64,000 bases of DNA from Pelagibacterales bacterium SAG-MED48. Lineage in GTDB: Bacteria; Pseudomonadota; Alphaproteobacteria; Pelagibacterales; Pelagibacteraceae. Below, piece by piece: positions 49,782 to 58,349 of the stretch (within the stretch, counting starts at the first letter, position 1; each line of letters begins with the position of its first letter). Under the pieces are notes generated by a model. It was not told the DNA's origin. It was given only the letters and a program-made list of their open reading frames with translations, and made no database searches. The stretch spans positions 41,354 through 105,353 of the forward strand of contig JACWEP010000001.1 in the NCBI GenBank assembly GCA_014653375.1. The letters are read 5' to 3'. The translations under genes were made by a program, and so were the position numbers.

Positions 49782-49856
49782 GGGCCGTTAGCTCAATAGT
49801 AGAGTACTGCATTGACATTGCAGGGGTAGTTGGAGCGTAACCAACACGGCCCACCA
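49782..49856 (+). tRNA. tRNA-Val (anticodon GAC) with non-canonical D- and T-loops
   Basis: The acceptor GGGCCGT pairs fully with ACGGCCC (49846-49852), the anticodon stem CTGCA with TGCAG, and the T-stem GTTGG with CCAAC. The anticodon is GAC at 49814-49816. A73 and encoded CCA (49854-49856) follow, as valyl-tRNA synthetase expects. The T-loop, however, is AGCGTAA instead of TTCGANT, and the D-loop is AATAGTA, with A at the G18 position. All stems are intact, so this looks like a functional gene with an altered elbow. Confidence 0.82.
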
Positions 49857-49916
49857 TTTAATTATTATCTATAATTGATAACTTTTAAAAAATGATATAG
49901 TTAACAGTATAATTTT

Positions 49917-49993
49917 GGGCCTGTAGCTCAGTTGGTTAGAGCAGTACACTCATAATGTATTGGTCCCAGGTTCGAGTCCTGGCGGGCCCACCA
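49917..49993 (+). tRNA. tRNA with CAT anticodon, probably tRNA-Ile2 (lysidine type)
   Basis: The acceptor GGGCCTG pairs with CGGGCCC (49983-49989), with one T-G wobble. The anticodon loop CTCATAA (49949-49955) carries CAT, the T-loop TTCGAGT is normal, and CCA is encoded at 49991-49993. The C4-G69 and C5-G68 pairs are the features that TilS uses to pick tRNA-Ile2 over elongator tRNA-Met in E. coli, and GAGCAG...TTGGTC also resembles Ile2. Elongator Met remains possible. Confidence 0.75.
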
Positions 49994-50001
49994 ATAAATT
50001 A

Positions 50002-50493
50002 TTATTTTTTAGGATCTTTTACCCCAGCTAACTTTTGAAGTAGGTATATTTCTTTTTCAGATAAGGTTTCTTTTTTATTTTTTAGATCTTCTGTAATTTT
50101 ATGCTTGAGTGTTATTGAAGATAAAAAGCTAACTATTGAAGATACGATAGTAATTAAAATGAAGTAAATATATGACGGTATAAATATTATCATCGCAATA
50201 GCAATTATCGTCCAACCTATAAATATACCTTTTTGTATTGTTCTTTGACTATTTAGATCTTTGATTTTTGTAAACTGAAAAAATAAAAACATGGAAAGAG
50301 CCATTGCTACTGAAATTCCAAACCAAAGAGTAATTGTAATGTCAGATGTATTTCCACCAACAAAAGTATCATCCATGGCTTTTTGTACAAAATAAACCAT
50401 CAATCCTCTATAAGCGAAATATAATACAAAAATTATTGAGGTAATTATTGAAATTATAAAAGATAGTTTTGAAGAAACATTTATTTTTTTCAT
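50002..50493 (-). CDS. Integral membrane protein, function unknown
   Basis: A 163-residue protein with four predicted membrane helices (about residues 9-30, 52-74, 88-106 and 106-128). They are followed by a charged cytoplasmic C terminus (LKNKKETLSEKEIYLLQKLAG). I do not recognise a family. It lies convergent with the tRNA and 32 bases downstream of mlaC on the same strand, so it may be read with the Mla genes. Confidence 0.7.
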   Translation of the reverse strand: MKKINVSSKLSFIISIITSIIFVLYFAYRGLMVYFVQKAMDDTFVGGNTSDITITLWFGISVAMALSMFLFFQFTKIKDLNSQRTIQKGIFIGWTIIAIAMIIFIPSYIYFILITIVSSIVSFLSSITLKHKITEDLKNKKETLSEKEIYLLQKLAGVKDPKK

Positions 50494-50525
50494 TAAAAAT
50501 TAAAATTTACATTATTTAATGAAAA

Positions 50526-51119
50526 TTATTTAGCAGAAAAATCAGATAAATTCTTTAGAAGAGCTTCAATTTTACCATCATTAGAATTAATTATTGATGA
50601 AAATTCCTCTTTTTGAGTTCTTGCTAAACTTAATCCTTCTATAATCAAATCTCTAATTAATAAATTATCAGGATCTTTTGTGTATACTCTCCATTCAATT
50701 TTTACCTCAGGCCTTGAGTCAGTTGCAACCAGTGTGCTTGACACAATCGTGTAATTAGCATTGATTATGTTTTTTGAATTTACTTCAATTTCAGGATTTG
50801 AGTATTCTGCAAGTCTGCTAGAAAAGCTTTTTAAAAAATAAGCTTCAAATACAATTTTATAATTTTCTAATTGTTCTTTACTTAGGTTTTTTCTGTGTTT
50901 CCCTAAGGAATAAAATCCAATACCAGTAATATCTACAGTATCTTTTGCTATTTCTTTTAATTTTTCAATCCTTTCTACTTTTGTAAGACCACCACCAAGG
51001 GTTTTAGCTGCTCTATTAACTGTAGATTGAACAAATACATCTGCTTCAATTGAGAATGCTTTATTATTAAAGTTAAAAGAAATTAATATTAACACAACAA
51101 AAGTAAAAATCTTTTTCAT
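50526..51119 (-). CDS. mlaC: MlaC/Ttg2D-family phospholipid-binding protein
   Basis: Periplasmic lipid shuttle of the Mla pathway. The 197 residues start with a signal peptide (about 1-23, ending KAFSIEA). Family segments include VERIEKLKEIAKDTVDITGIG, ALGKH-type SLGKHRKNLSKEQLENYKI, and WRVYTKDPDNLLIRDLIIEGLSL. It lies 13 bases after mlaA on the same strand. The Mla ABC transporter genes are not in the window. Confidence 0.85.
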   Translation of the reverse strand: MKKIFTFVVLILISFNFNNKAFSIEADVFVQSTVNRAAKTLGGGLTKVERIEKLKEIAKDTVDITGIGFYSLGKHRKNLSKEQLENYKIVFEAYFLKSFSSRLAEYSNPEIEVNSKNIINANYTIVSSTLVATDSRPEVKIEWRVYTKDPDNLLIRDLIIEGLSLARTQKEEFSSIINSNDGKIEALLKNLSDFSAK

Positions 51120-51132
51120 ATTTTTAACTTAG

Positions 51133-51915
51133 TTATTGAGAGTCTATTTCTTCCCAGTCTCCATCATCCATCGTTTCAGTAGTCGCTTTTGAATTTAAGA
51201 TTTTTTGTTGTCTGTCTTGTAAATATAAACTTCTAAATGAAGCGTAAAGATCCATGGAATTTTTTTCTAAATTCTCTAAAGAATCAATATTCTTTGCTCT
51301 AAAATCTATTCCACCCAAAACTCTTGATGCAAAGTAAGTTGACTCACTTAAGTATTCATTGTTACCATTCATGGAAGCGTTGTACCAAGGATCGCCTCCC
51401 ATTATATTCATAAAGGATCCTGCGGTATCTCTTACAGTTGAAGGTCCAATAACAGGTAATACCAAGTAGCAACCAGGACCTATTCCAAAAGTACCAAGTG
51501 TTTGACCATAGTCTTCTTTTTCATATTCTGGAAAACCAATCATTTCTGCCACATCAAATATTCCCAGAACACCAATTGTTGTATTAACTGCAAACCTACC
51601 AGTATTCACTCCTGCTTTTTTTATTTCACCTTGTAAAATATTGTTTGGGATGGTGACTAGACTAGATAGATTGTCTAGTGCATTACTCACACCAGCTCTA
51701 ACTGGTGAGGGTAAAACTCGATAACCTTTAGCAACTGGTTTAAAAATAATTTTATCTAACCCCATGTTTACAGCAAATGTAACTCGATTAATTGGTTCAA
51801 AACAATCTTTAACTGGTTTTGATTTTTTAGAGAGATTTAGCTCACCATCATCACCAGCAAATGCACTAGCAAAAATAAATAGGGACATTACTGAAATTGT
51901 GAAAATTTTTTTCAT
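51133..51915 (-). CDS. mlaA: MlaA/VacJ-family protein without a lipobox
   Basis: Outer-membrane component that removes phospholipids from the outer leaflet. The start is placed at 51915 (MKKIFTISVMSLFIFASAFA), because an upstream ATG at 51939 adds residues before the signal peptide. Family marks are CFEPINRVTFAVNMGLDKI, KPVAKGYRVLPSPVRAG, FAVNTTIGVLGIFDVAE and DYGQTLGTFGIGPG. The signal ends AFA-GDD with no cysteine; the first Cys is residue 38, so it does not look lipidated. It precedes mlaC. Confidence 0.88.
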   Translation of the reverse strand: MKKIFTISVMSLFIFASAFAGDDGELNLSKKSKPVKDCFEPINRVTFAVNMGLDKIIFKPVAKGYRVLPSPVRAGVSNALDNLSSLVTIPNNILQGEIKKAGVNTGRFAVNTTIGVLGIFDVAEMIGFPEYEKEDYGQTLGTFGIGPGCYLVLPVIGPSTVRDTAGSFMNIMGGDPWYNASMNGNNEYLSESTYFASRVLGGIDFRAKNIDSLENLEKNSMDLYASFRSLYLQDRQQKILNSKATTETMDDGDWEEIDSQ

Positions 51916-51985
51916 TATTAAATAGAATATATAGTACATAATGTAATAATGTAAATCTAGATTAAGTGTTAAATATGACCCAAAA

Positions 51986-52729
51986 ATGGCTATAAAAACT
52001 ACATTAAATTACTCTCCAAACTTTGATCCAAAAAAAAGAAAAACTAATCAGATAAAATTTTTGATTTTTCATTACACTGGAATGAAGACAGAAAAAGCTG
52101 CTATAGAAAGGCTTACAGATATAAAATCTAGAGTAAGTGCTCATTATTTAATCAAACAAAATGGAGAAATAATAAATTTGGTTCCAGATTTATATACTGC
52201 ATGGCATGCAGGAAAGTCTGTTTGGAAAAATTATAGCTCTTTAAACAAAGACTCTATTGGTATTGAAATTGTCAATCCAGGTCACGACATTAATTATAAA
52301 AAATTTTCTAAAATTCAGCTAGCAGCGTTAGTTAGATTAAGTAAATTTTTGATTAAAAAATATAGGATTAATTTAAAAAATATTTTAGGACATTCGGATA
52401 TTGCTCCGGAAAGAAAAAAAGACCCTGGTGAAAAATTTCCCTGGAAACTATTATCAAAGAAAAAAATTGGGTATTGGCATAATTTAAATCAAAATGAATT
52501 AATAAAAAATAGAAATTTAAAAACTAGCAGTAAAGAAAAAAATTTATTTCTTACCAATTTATTTAAAATTGGATATCAAAAAAAATTTTTATACAATTCA
52601 AATTTCAATCGCATAAGCTTTGACCAAATTATTTCAAAAGCTTTTCAACGAAGATTTAGACCAGAGATCATAAATGGTAAGATTGATCAAGAATGTTTAC
52701 TTATAAGCCAAAATTTAGTTAAAAAATAA
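51986..52729 (+). CDS. N-acetylmuramoyl-L-alanine amidase (AmpD/AmiD type)
   Basis: A 247-residue Amidase_2 zinc amidase. The zinc ligands lie in FLIFHYTGM (His), HSDIAPERKKDPGEKF (His and Asp/Cys-type position), and WHAGKSVWK near the active site. SAHYLIKQNGEI and DSIGIEIVNPG are typical. There is no signal peptide, so a cytoplasmic AmpD-like role in peptidoglycan recycling is likely. The last about 75 residues look like a small helical domain. Two short spacers separate it from mlaA (divergent) and rnpB. Confidence 0.85.
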   Translation: MAIKTTLNYSPNFDPKKRKTNQIKFLIFHYTGMKTEKAAIERLTDIKSRVSAHYLIKQNGEIINLVPDLYTAWHAGKSVWKNYSSLNKDSIGIEIVNPGHDINYKKFSKIQLAALVRLSKFLIKKYRINLKNILGHSDIAPERKKDPGEKFPWKLLSKKKIGYWHNLNQNELIKNRNLKTSSKEKNLFLTNLFKIGYQKKFLYNSNFNRISFDQIISKAFQRRFRPEIINGKIDQECLLISQNLVKK

Positions 52730-52740
52730 ATTATTTTTTC

Positions 52741-52768
52741 TTGCAGTTTTATATTTTGATAATAAATT
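52741..52768 (+). promoter_or_regulatory. Possible rnpB promoter
   Basis: TTGCAG at 52741-52746, 16 bases, then TAAATT at 52763-52768, six bases before the predicted 5' end of rnpB. The match is moderate. Confidence 0.35.
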
Positions 52769-52774
52769 AAACAT

Positions 52775-53127
52775 GCCAGATAAATGATTTATCGCTTTAA
52801 TTTATTAAAGAGGAAAGTCCGGGCTCCACAAGGATACAGTGCCAGATAATACCTGGCGGGGGTAACCCTAGGGATAGTGCCACAGAAAATAAACCGCCAT
52901 AACATGGCAAGGGTGAAAAGGTGTGGTAAGAGCACACCGGTTCTATTGGTAACAATGAACGCTGGAAAACCCCACTGGGAGCAAGACTAAGTAGAGATGA
53001 CAATGTTGAAAAACTAAAAGCCATCCTTGGCTCGTCATCAGGGTTAGTTGCTTGAGCTTAAGAGTGATCTTAAGCCTAGACAAATGATAGGTTTAAATGA
53101 CAGAACCCGGCTTATAGTTTATCTGGC
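52775..53127 (+). ncRNA. rnpB: RNase P RNA, bacterial type A
   Basis: The catalytic RNA that trims tRNA 5' ends. Helix P1 closes between GCCAGATAAA (52775-52784) and TTTATCTGGC (53118-53127), which sets the ends. The conserved cores are GAGGAAAGTCCGGGCTCCAC, the AGTGCCACAGAAA segment, GGTGAAAAGGTG, the AAGAGCACACCGG segment, and 3' ACAGAACCCGGCTTATAG. The size of about 353 bases is normal. An open frame on the opposite strand inside it is not a gene. Confidence 0.96.
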
Positions 53128-53144
53128 AGAATTATACATTATCT

Positions 53145-53160
53145 AAATTTGAACAAATTT
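53145..53160. terminator. Weak A+T hairpin after rnpB
   Basis: AAATTTG (53145-53151) and CAAATTT (53154-53160) are perfectly complementary, and a CCCTTTTT run follows about 8 bases later. It could end rnpB transcription, but the stem has a single G-C pair. The rest of the 53128-53313 stretch shows no gene. Confidence 0.3.
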
Positions 53161-53303
53161 AATGTTCCCTTTTTGATTCAGTAATGACTTATTTATGTTC
53201 TCATTTTTTTACACTAAAGATGTAAGTATTTTAACTCCAATGATTTGATTTTGAAGCAAGGTTTGATAGTAAAAAGCTATTAACAACAGCCAAAAATCCC
53301 TGA

Positions 53304-53308
53304 GATTC
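53304..53308. promoter_or_regulatory. GANTC site just upstream of the mraZ-ftsZ promoter
   Basis: GATTC at 53304-53308 ends 5 bases before the -35 hexamer; another GATTC is at 53175-53179. In Caulobacter ftsZ transcription responds to GANTC methylation by CcrM, and a ccrM gene is present in this window. The link is inference. Confidence 0.4.
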
Positions 53309-53313
53309 AACGT

Positions 53314-53342
53314 TTGACAGGTTATTAAATTACCCATATATT
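53314..53342 (+). promoter_or_regulatory. sigma-70 promoter of mraZ-ftsZ
   Basis: A perfect -35 TTGACA at 53314-53319, a 17-base spacer and a -10 TATATT at 53337-53342. Transcription should begin near 53349, about 36 bases before the mraZ ATG. It is the best promoter match seen in the window. Confidence 0.75.
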
Positions 53343-53356
53343 CCCATATATTCCCA
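53333..53356 (-). promoter_or_regulatory. MraZ operator: three TGGG boxes at 10-bp spacing
   Basis: On the plus strand CCCA occurs at 53333-53336, 53343-53346 and 53353-53356, separated by TATATT. Read on the minus strand this is TGGGA-N5-TGGGA-N5-TGGGT, the TGGGN repeat with 5-base spacers bound by MraZ in E. coli. The boxes bracket the -10 hexamer and the start point, so MraZ binding should block transcription of its own operon. Confidence 0.75.
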
Positions 53357-53384
53357 ATTATGGAATTTAAAGATTATAAAATAT

Positions 53385-53852
53385 ATGTTTTTATCTACTT
53401 ACGAGAACAAGCTAGACAAAAAAGGGAGAGTTTCTGTGCCTGCTAGTTTTAGATCTCATTTATCAAATTTAGGATACAATGGAGTTATTTGTTATCCTTC
53501 ATTTAATAATGCTTCAATTGAAGCATGTTCTCAAGATAGAATAGAAAAAATTTCATCAGCAATAGACTCGCTAAACCCTTTCGAAGAAAAAAGAGATTTT
53601 TTTGCTACATCAATTTTATCTGAAAGTACAAATTTACAATTTGATAGCGAAGGAAGGATATCTCTTTCAACAAAATTATTAAAACATGCAAAGATCAAAA
53701 ATAGCATGTTGTTCGTTGGTCAAGGTCAAACTTTTCAAATTTGGGAACCAGCAACTTTTGAAAAATTTAAGGTAACAGCCAGAAAAAAAGCAAATCTAAA
53801 TCGAGCTAACCTTAAATGGGAAAAACATTTTAATAACAATGAGGGGAAATAA
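53385..53852 (+). CDS. mraZ: Transcriptional regulator MraZ
   Basis: An AbrB-fold DNA-binding protein of 155 residues that forms ring oligomers and represses the division/cell-wall cluster. It opens with FLSTYENKLDKKGRVSVPASF and repeats the fold with LQFDSEGRISLSTKLL near residue 90; the two D-x-x-G-R motifs contact DNA. It is the first gene of the cluster and carries its own operator in the promoter. ftsZ follows after 3 bases. Confidence 0.95.
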   Translation: MFLSTYENKLDKKGRVSVPASFRSHLSNLGYNGVICYPSFNNASIEACSQDRIEKISSAIDSLNPFEEKRDFFATSILSESTNLQFDSEGRISLSTKLLKHAKIKNSMLFVGQGQTFQIWEPATFEKFKVTARKKANLNRANLKWEKHFNNNEGK

Positions 53853-53855
53853 AAG

Positions 53856-55337
53856 ATGACAATTAACTTTAAAGCACCAGAAATCAAGGAGTTGCAACCA
53901 CGATTAATAGTTATGGGAGTAGGTGGAGCAGGCGGAAATGCTGTTAATGAAATGATCGAAAACAATCTACAAGGAGTAGAATTTATTGCGGTCAATACAG
54001 ACGCACAAGATTTAAAGTTAAGCAAATGTAAAACAAGAATTCAAATTGGTTTAAATTTAACCAAAGGTTTGGGTGCAGGTGCAAAACTTGATATTGGTCA
54101 AGCTGCAGCAGATGAATCTTTAAATGAAATTGTAAACACTTTGCAAGGTGCAAACATGGTTTTTATTGCAGCTGGTATGGGTGGTGGAACGGGCACTGGT
54201 GCTGCTCATGTCATTGCTAGAGCTGCAAAAGAATTAAATATTTTAACTGTAGGAGTTGTAACTCTTCCATTTTTATATGAAGGCCCCTCAAGAATGCGAA
54301 GAGCGCAACAAGGTTTGGAAGAATTAAGAAAACATGTTGATACAATTATAGTTATTCCAAATCAAAATTTGTTTAAAATTGCAAACGAGCAAACAACGTT
54401 TGAAGACTCATTTAATCTTTCAAATAATGTTTTAATGCACGGTGTTCAAAGCATCACTGATTTGATGGTAAGACCAGGTTTAATTAATCTTGATTTTGCT
54501 GACGTTGAAACTGTTATGGCATCTATGGGTAAAGCGATGATGGGAACTGGAGAAGCCGAAGGTGAAGGTAGAGCTCTAAAAGCAGCTGAGATGGCTGTCA
54601 GCAATCCATTAATTGATGATTACACTTTAAAAGGTGCAAAAGGATTATTAGTAAATATTACAGGTGGTAAGGACCTTAAACTTTTCGAAGTTGATGAAGC
54701 TGTTAACAAAGTGAGAGCTGAAGTAGATCCAGAAGCTGAATTAATTATTGGTGCAATCACTGACTCAGAGCTTGATGGTAAAATGAGAGTTTCAATTGTT
54801 GCAACATCACTTGATGGGCAACAACCTGAGACAAAATCTGTAATTAATATGGTTCATCGTATCCAAAATCGAAATCCAGGATACTCAGATTTTTCACATT
54901 TAGGATCATCTGCATCTTTTAATTTCTCTAATACAGTTTCTAATCCAATTTCTAATGGTGCAAACGCATTAAAATTTGAAAATGAAATTGTGAACGAGCA
55001 AGTTAATGAGAGCTCTCATTCAAGTGTTGTGAATGAAGAATATATTAACAATTCAAATATAGAGACTGAAAGTGTAACAGAAGATAGTTCTATTAATGAA
55101 ATGGAAAAATCTTTTACAGAAGAGGCTATGGAGTCATCTCATGAAAATACAGAAACAGAGAGTATTGAAGAAGACATATCAAATGATTTAAAAGAATTTG
55201 GCGTAGATTCAGATGCTCCTGATTTATTTAGTTCAGAAACTGAAAATTCAACCTCTGAGGATTTATTATCTTCTAATGTGGAAGATGAAGAGGATGATCT
55301 TGAAATACCAGCATTCCTAAGAAGACAAAAGAATTAA
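53856..55337 (+). CDS. ftsZ: Cell division protein FtsZ
   Basis: The tubulin-like GTPase of the division ring. The 493 residues have [14 protein letters not shown] at the N terminus, NTDAQDL, and the GTP-binding signature [13 protein letters not shown] at about residues 109-121. A well-conserved core runs to about 320. An acidic, Ser/Glu/Asn-rich linker of about 150 residues follows, then the C-terminal peptide [11 protein letters not shown] that binds FtsA or other anchors. It lies directly between mraZ and rsmH, not at the far end of the cluster with ftsQ and ftsA as usual. Confidence 0.97.
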   Translation: MTINFKAPEIKELQPRLIVMGVGGAGGNAVNEMIENNLQGVEFIAVNTDAQDLKLSKCKTRIQIGLNLTKGLGAGAKLDIGQAAADESLNEIVNTLQGANMVFIAAGMGGGTGTGAAHVIARAAKELNILTVGVVTLPFLYEGPSRMRRAQQGLEELRKHVDTIIVIPNQNLFKIANEQTTFEDSFNLSNNVLMHGVQSITDLMVRPGLINLDFADVETVMASMGKAMMGTGEAEGEGRALKAAEMAVSNPLIDDYTLKGAKGLLVNITGGKDLKLFEVDEAVNKVRAEVDPEAELIIGAITDSELDGKMRVSIVATSLDGQQPETKSVINMVHRIQNRNPGYSDFSHLGSSASFNFSNTVSNPISNGANALKFENEIVNEQVNESSHSSVVNEEYINNSNIETESVTEDSSINEMEKSFTEEAMESSHENTETESIEEDISNDLKEFGVDSDAPDLFSSETENSTSEDLLSSNVEDEEDDLEIPAFLRRQKN

Positions 55338-55355
55338 TGGTCTTCAAAGAAATAA

Positions 55356-56366
55356 ATGGACGCCACCATAGTATCGGAAGTGCCAAAGCATTATCCGGTA
55401 ATGCTAAAAGAAATTATTAGCATTATTACCCCTCAATATGGTGGCACATTTATTGACTGCACCTTTGGACAAGGTGGATATTCAAAAAAAATTTTAGAAT
55501 TTAAAAATACCAAAGTAATAGCTTTAGACAGAGACAAAGATAGCCAAAAAAAAGCAAATCAAATAAAATTAAACTTTGAAGACAGATTTATATTTAAAAA
55601 TATAAAATTTAGTCAGCTTAATAATTTAAAACTTAAGAATGAAGATATAAGAGGGGTCATTTTTGATCTTGGATATTCATATACGCAAATAAAAGATCCT
55701 AAAAAAGGACTATCATTTCAGTCTAAAGGAAACCTAAATATGCAAATGGGTTTAAATAATTATTCAGCTGAAGATGCAATTAATCAACTAGATGAAAAAG
55801 AGTTAGGTAAAATATTTAAGTTTTTTGGAGATGAAAAAGAAAGTAAATTTATATCTAGAAATATTGTTAAAGAGAGATCTAAGAAAAAAATAGATACTCA
55901 AACACTCGTTGAGATTATAGATAAAACAAAAAGAAAAAAAAACTTTAAAGTTCATAGTGCTACCAAAGTTTTTCAAGCTTTAAGAATTTTAGTTAATAAA
56001 GAAATAAGTGAATTAATTTTTGGACTTATCAATGCAGCAAAAGTTCTTAAGAAAGATGGGGTATTAGTAGTTGTAACATTTAATTCTCTTGAAGATAAAA
56101 TAGTTAAATATTTTTTAAAAAGTCTTTCTGAAAATAAAAGTATCTCAAGATATGTTCCTGTTACACAGCAGGCTGAAACTTTGTTTATATTAGATCAAAA
56201 GAAAGCAATAGTGCCAACAGACAAGGAAGTGAATGAAAATTTACCCTCAAGATCTGCAAAATTAAGATACGGGATAAAGAAGAGTAATTTTTATGATTTT
56301 GAAACAGACATACTCGATCAATTTAAAAATTTAATAGAAATAGAAAATTTTGGAGATAAGTTATGA
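55356..56366 (+). CDS. rsmH: 16S rRNA (cytosine-1402-N4)-methyltransferase
   Basis: Methylates C1402 of 16S rRNA. The 336 residues open with [16 protein letters not shown] and the SAM motif [16 protein letters not shown], then [19 protein letters not shown]-type [13 protein letters not shown], and [17 protein letters not shown]. The overlap with ftsL (ATGA, 4 bases) and the 18-base gap after ftsZ place it in the operon. Confidence 0.96.
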   Translation: MDATIVSEVPKHYPVMLKEIISIITPQYGGTFIDCTFGQGGYSKKILEFKNTKVIALDRDKDSQKKANQIKLNFEDRFIFKNIKFSQLNNLKLKNEDIRGVIFDLGYSYTQIKDPKKGLSFQSKGNLNMQMGLNNYSAEDAINQLDEKELGKIFKFFGDEKESKFISRNIVKERSKKKIDTQTLVEIIDKTKRKKNFKVHSATKVFQALRILVNKEISELIFGLINAAKVLKKDGVLVVVTFNSLEDKIVKYFLKSLSENKSISRYVPVTQQAETLFILDQKKAIVPTDKEVNENLPSRSAKLRYGIKKSNFYDFETDILDQFKNLIEIENFGDKL

Positions 56367-56662
56367 AAAAAACTATTTTAATACTAATCATTTTTTCATT
56401 AATTTTATCAACTGCAATAATTAAGAATTCAGCTAAAAAAACTGAAGATAAAATTTTTACAGTAAGAGAAAATTTAAGAATCTTAAACTCAGAATTTGAA
56501 AAGATTAAATTAGAATATGATTATCTAAGTTCTGCAGAAAAATTATTAGAGTATCAATTTTTATATTTTGAAGACGAGTTAATTCAAAAAGATATTGAAA
56601 ATATAAAAATATTTAAAACTACAAATAAAATAATACAAGATTTAAAGATAACAAAAGAATAA
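56363..56662 (+). CDS. ftsL: FtsL-like cell division protein
   Basis: A 99-residue protein with a short cytoplasmic start, one membrane helix (about 4-20) and a periplasmic coiled coil ([22 protein letters not shown]). Sequence conservation is low in FtsL, so the call rests on topology and on its position between rsmH and ftsI. It would bridge FtsB/FtsQ and FtsWI. It overlaps ftsI by one base. Confidence 0.75.
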   Translation: MKKTILILIIFSLILSTAIIKNSAKKTEDKIFTVRENLRILNSEFEKIKLEYDYLSSAEKLLEYQFLYFEDELIQKDIENIKIFKTTNKIIQDLKITKE

Positions 56663-58347
56663 TGAAAAAATCTAAATCAAAAATTGTTATTGAAGATTTC
56701 AAAGATAGTTTCGTTTATAAAAAAAATGAAACAATTTTGAATATTCAATTTAATAGAGTTGCATTTATCTTCTTTGTATTTTTTATTATTTATCTGATTT
56801 ATACCATTCATTTAATTCATTTGGGTTCGAGAAAATCTAAAATAGATATAGTTGACAATATTTCTGCCGTTAGAGATAAACTTTATAGAGCAGATATTAT
56901 AGATGTTAACGGTAATTATTTAGCCAAAACAGTAAAATCAATAGATGTAGGTATAAAGACATCTGATGTAATTGATAAAAAAAAACTTTTATTAAGTTTA
57001 AATATCATTTTTCCGAATAAAGACTTTAGAAAGATTAAAAAAAAATTTGATACAAAAAAATTCTTTTGGTTAGAAAAGAAAATTTCTGAAGAAAACTATG
57101 AAAAGATAATGAAACTTGGAGATAAGTCTATAATACCTGAAGAAAGAGTTTTACGAGTATATCCTCAAAAAAATCTTTTTAGTCACATTATTGGCCAAAT
57201 AGATGATGATAATGTTGGAATTTCAGGTCTGGAAAAATCATTTGATGAAATTTTGAGAAAATCAAAAAAACCACTTAAGCTTACTGTTGATAAAGATATA
57301 CAATTTTTAATACGTCGAGAATTAATTAAGTATCAAGAAATTTTTAGGAGCAAGGGTAGTGCAGCTATATTAATGAATGTTGATAAAGGTCAAATAATTT
57401 CATTAGTTTCGTTACCAGATTTTGACCCAAATAAGAGACAAAGTATTACAGATGTTAATTATATTAATAGAGTTACTAAGGGAACATATGAGTTAGGTTC
57501 AGTTTTTAAACCTTTTACATTTGCAAGTGCGTTAAGCAATAATTTAATAAAACCTGAAACTCAATTTTTAAATTTACCTAAATCTATCAAATGTGACAAG
57601 CATGAGATTGGCGAATATAGCGATGATATTCCGACTGATTTAACGGCTGAGCAAATCTTAATTATGTCGGGTAATGTTGGATCAGTTAAGATTGCTCAAA
57701 AAGTTGGACCTGAAAATTTAAAATTATTTTTAAAAAAAGTAGGAGTTTTAGATAAGATTGAATTTGATATTGAAGAAGTGGGAAGTCCTCAACCAATTGA
57801 TTGGCACCAAGGGTGTAAATTAGAAACAGTTTCATATGGGCAAGGAATAACAACAACTATTCTGCAATTAGCTAAAGGTTATGCAATTCTGTCAAATGGT
57901 GGTTATTCAATAAATCCTACACTAATAGATAAAAAGTTTATAAAAAAAAAAAGAATAATTAAAAAGGATGTTTCTGATGAAGTAGTTAAAGTGCTAAGAA
58001 AAATTGTAAATACTGAAGATGGAACAGCTAAGCTAGCAAATGTTAAAAATTATCAAATAGCTGGAAAAACTGGAACTGCAAATCAGTCAGCAAATGGAGG
58101 TTATTCAAGAGCTAAAATAAATACATTCGCATCGATTTTCCCATCATCGAGCCCAAAATATGTTTTTATTGTAATGCTAGATACACCCAAAACATCAAGT
58201 AGTTATATTTATAATTACAGACATAAAGAAGGAACTCAAACTGGTACTCCATATAATACAGCAGGATGGACATCGGTTGAAGTAGCTGGAAAGATAATAG
58301 ATAGAATTGGGCCTATTTTAGCCACAAAATATATAGAGGTTAATTAA
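56662..58347 (+). CDS. ftsI: Septal peptidoglycan transpeptidase FtsI (PBP3)
   Basis: Cross-links septal peptidoglycan. The 561-residue protein has one N-terminal membrane helix (about 31-53), a dimerisation domain with RGxI/L-type RADIIDVNG, ISGLEKSFDEIL, and the penicillin-binding triad. The triad is S-V-F-K (GSVFKPFTFASAL), S-G-N (MSGNVGSVKIA) and K-T-G (AGKTGTANQ). It lies 2 bases before murEF. Confidence 0.95.
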   Translation: MKKSKSKIVIEDFKDSFVYKKNETILNIQFNRVAFIFFVFFIIYLIYTIHLIHLGSRKSKIDIVDNISAVRDKLYRADIIDVNGNYLAKTVKSIDVGIKTSDVIDKKKLLLSLNIIFPNKDFRKIKKKFDTKKFFWLEKKISEENYEKIMKLGDKSIIPEERVLRVYPQKNLFSHIIGQIDDDNVGISGLEKSFDEILRKSKKPLKLTVDKDIQFLIRRELIKYQEIFRSKGSAAILMNVDKGQIISLVSLPDFDPNKRQSITDVNYINRVTKGTYELGSVFKPFTFASALSNNLIKPETQFLNLPKSIKCDKHEIGEYSDDIPTDLTAEQILIMSGNVGSVKIAQKVGPENLKLFLKKVGVLDKIEFDIEEVGSPQPIDWHQGCKLETVSYGQGITTTILQLAKGYAILSNGGYSINPTLIDKKFIKKKRIIKKDVSDEVVKVLRKIVNTEDGTAKLANVKNYQIAGKTGTANQSANGGYSRAKINTFASIFPSSSPKYVFIVMLDTPKTSSSYIYNYRHKEGTQTGTPYNTAGWTSVEVAGKIIDRIGPILATKYIEVN

Positions 58348-58349
58348 TT

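Noticed and set aside
52797..53024. Open frame of 75 codons on the minus strand
   Set aside because: It lies entirely within the RNase P RNA and reflects that RNA's base composition; no family features.
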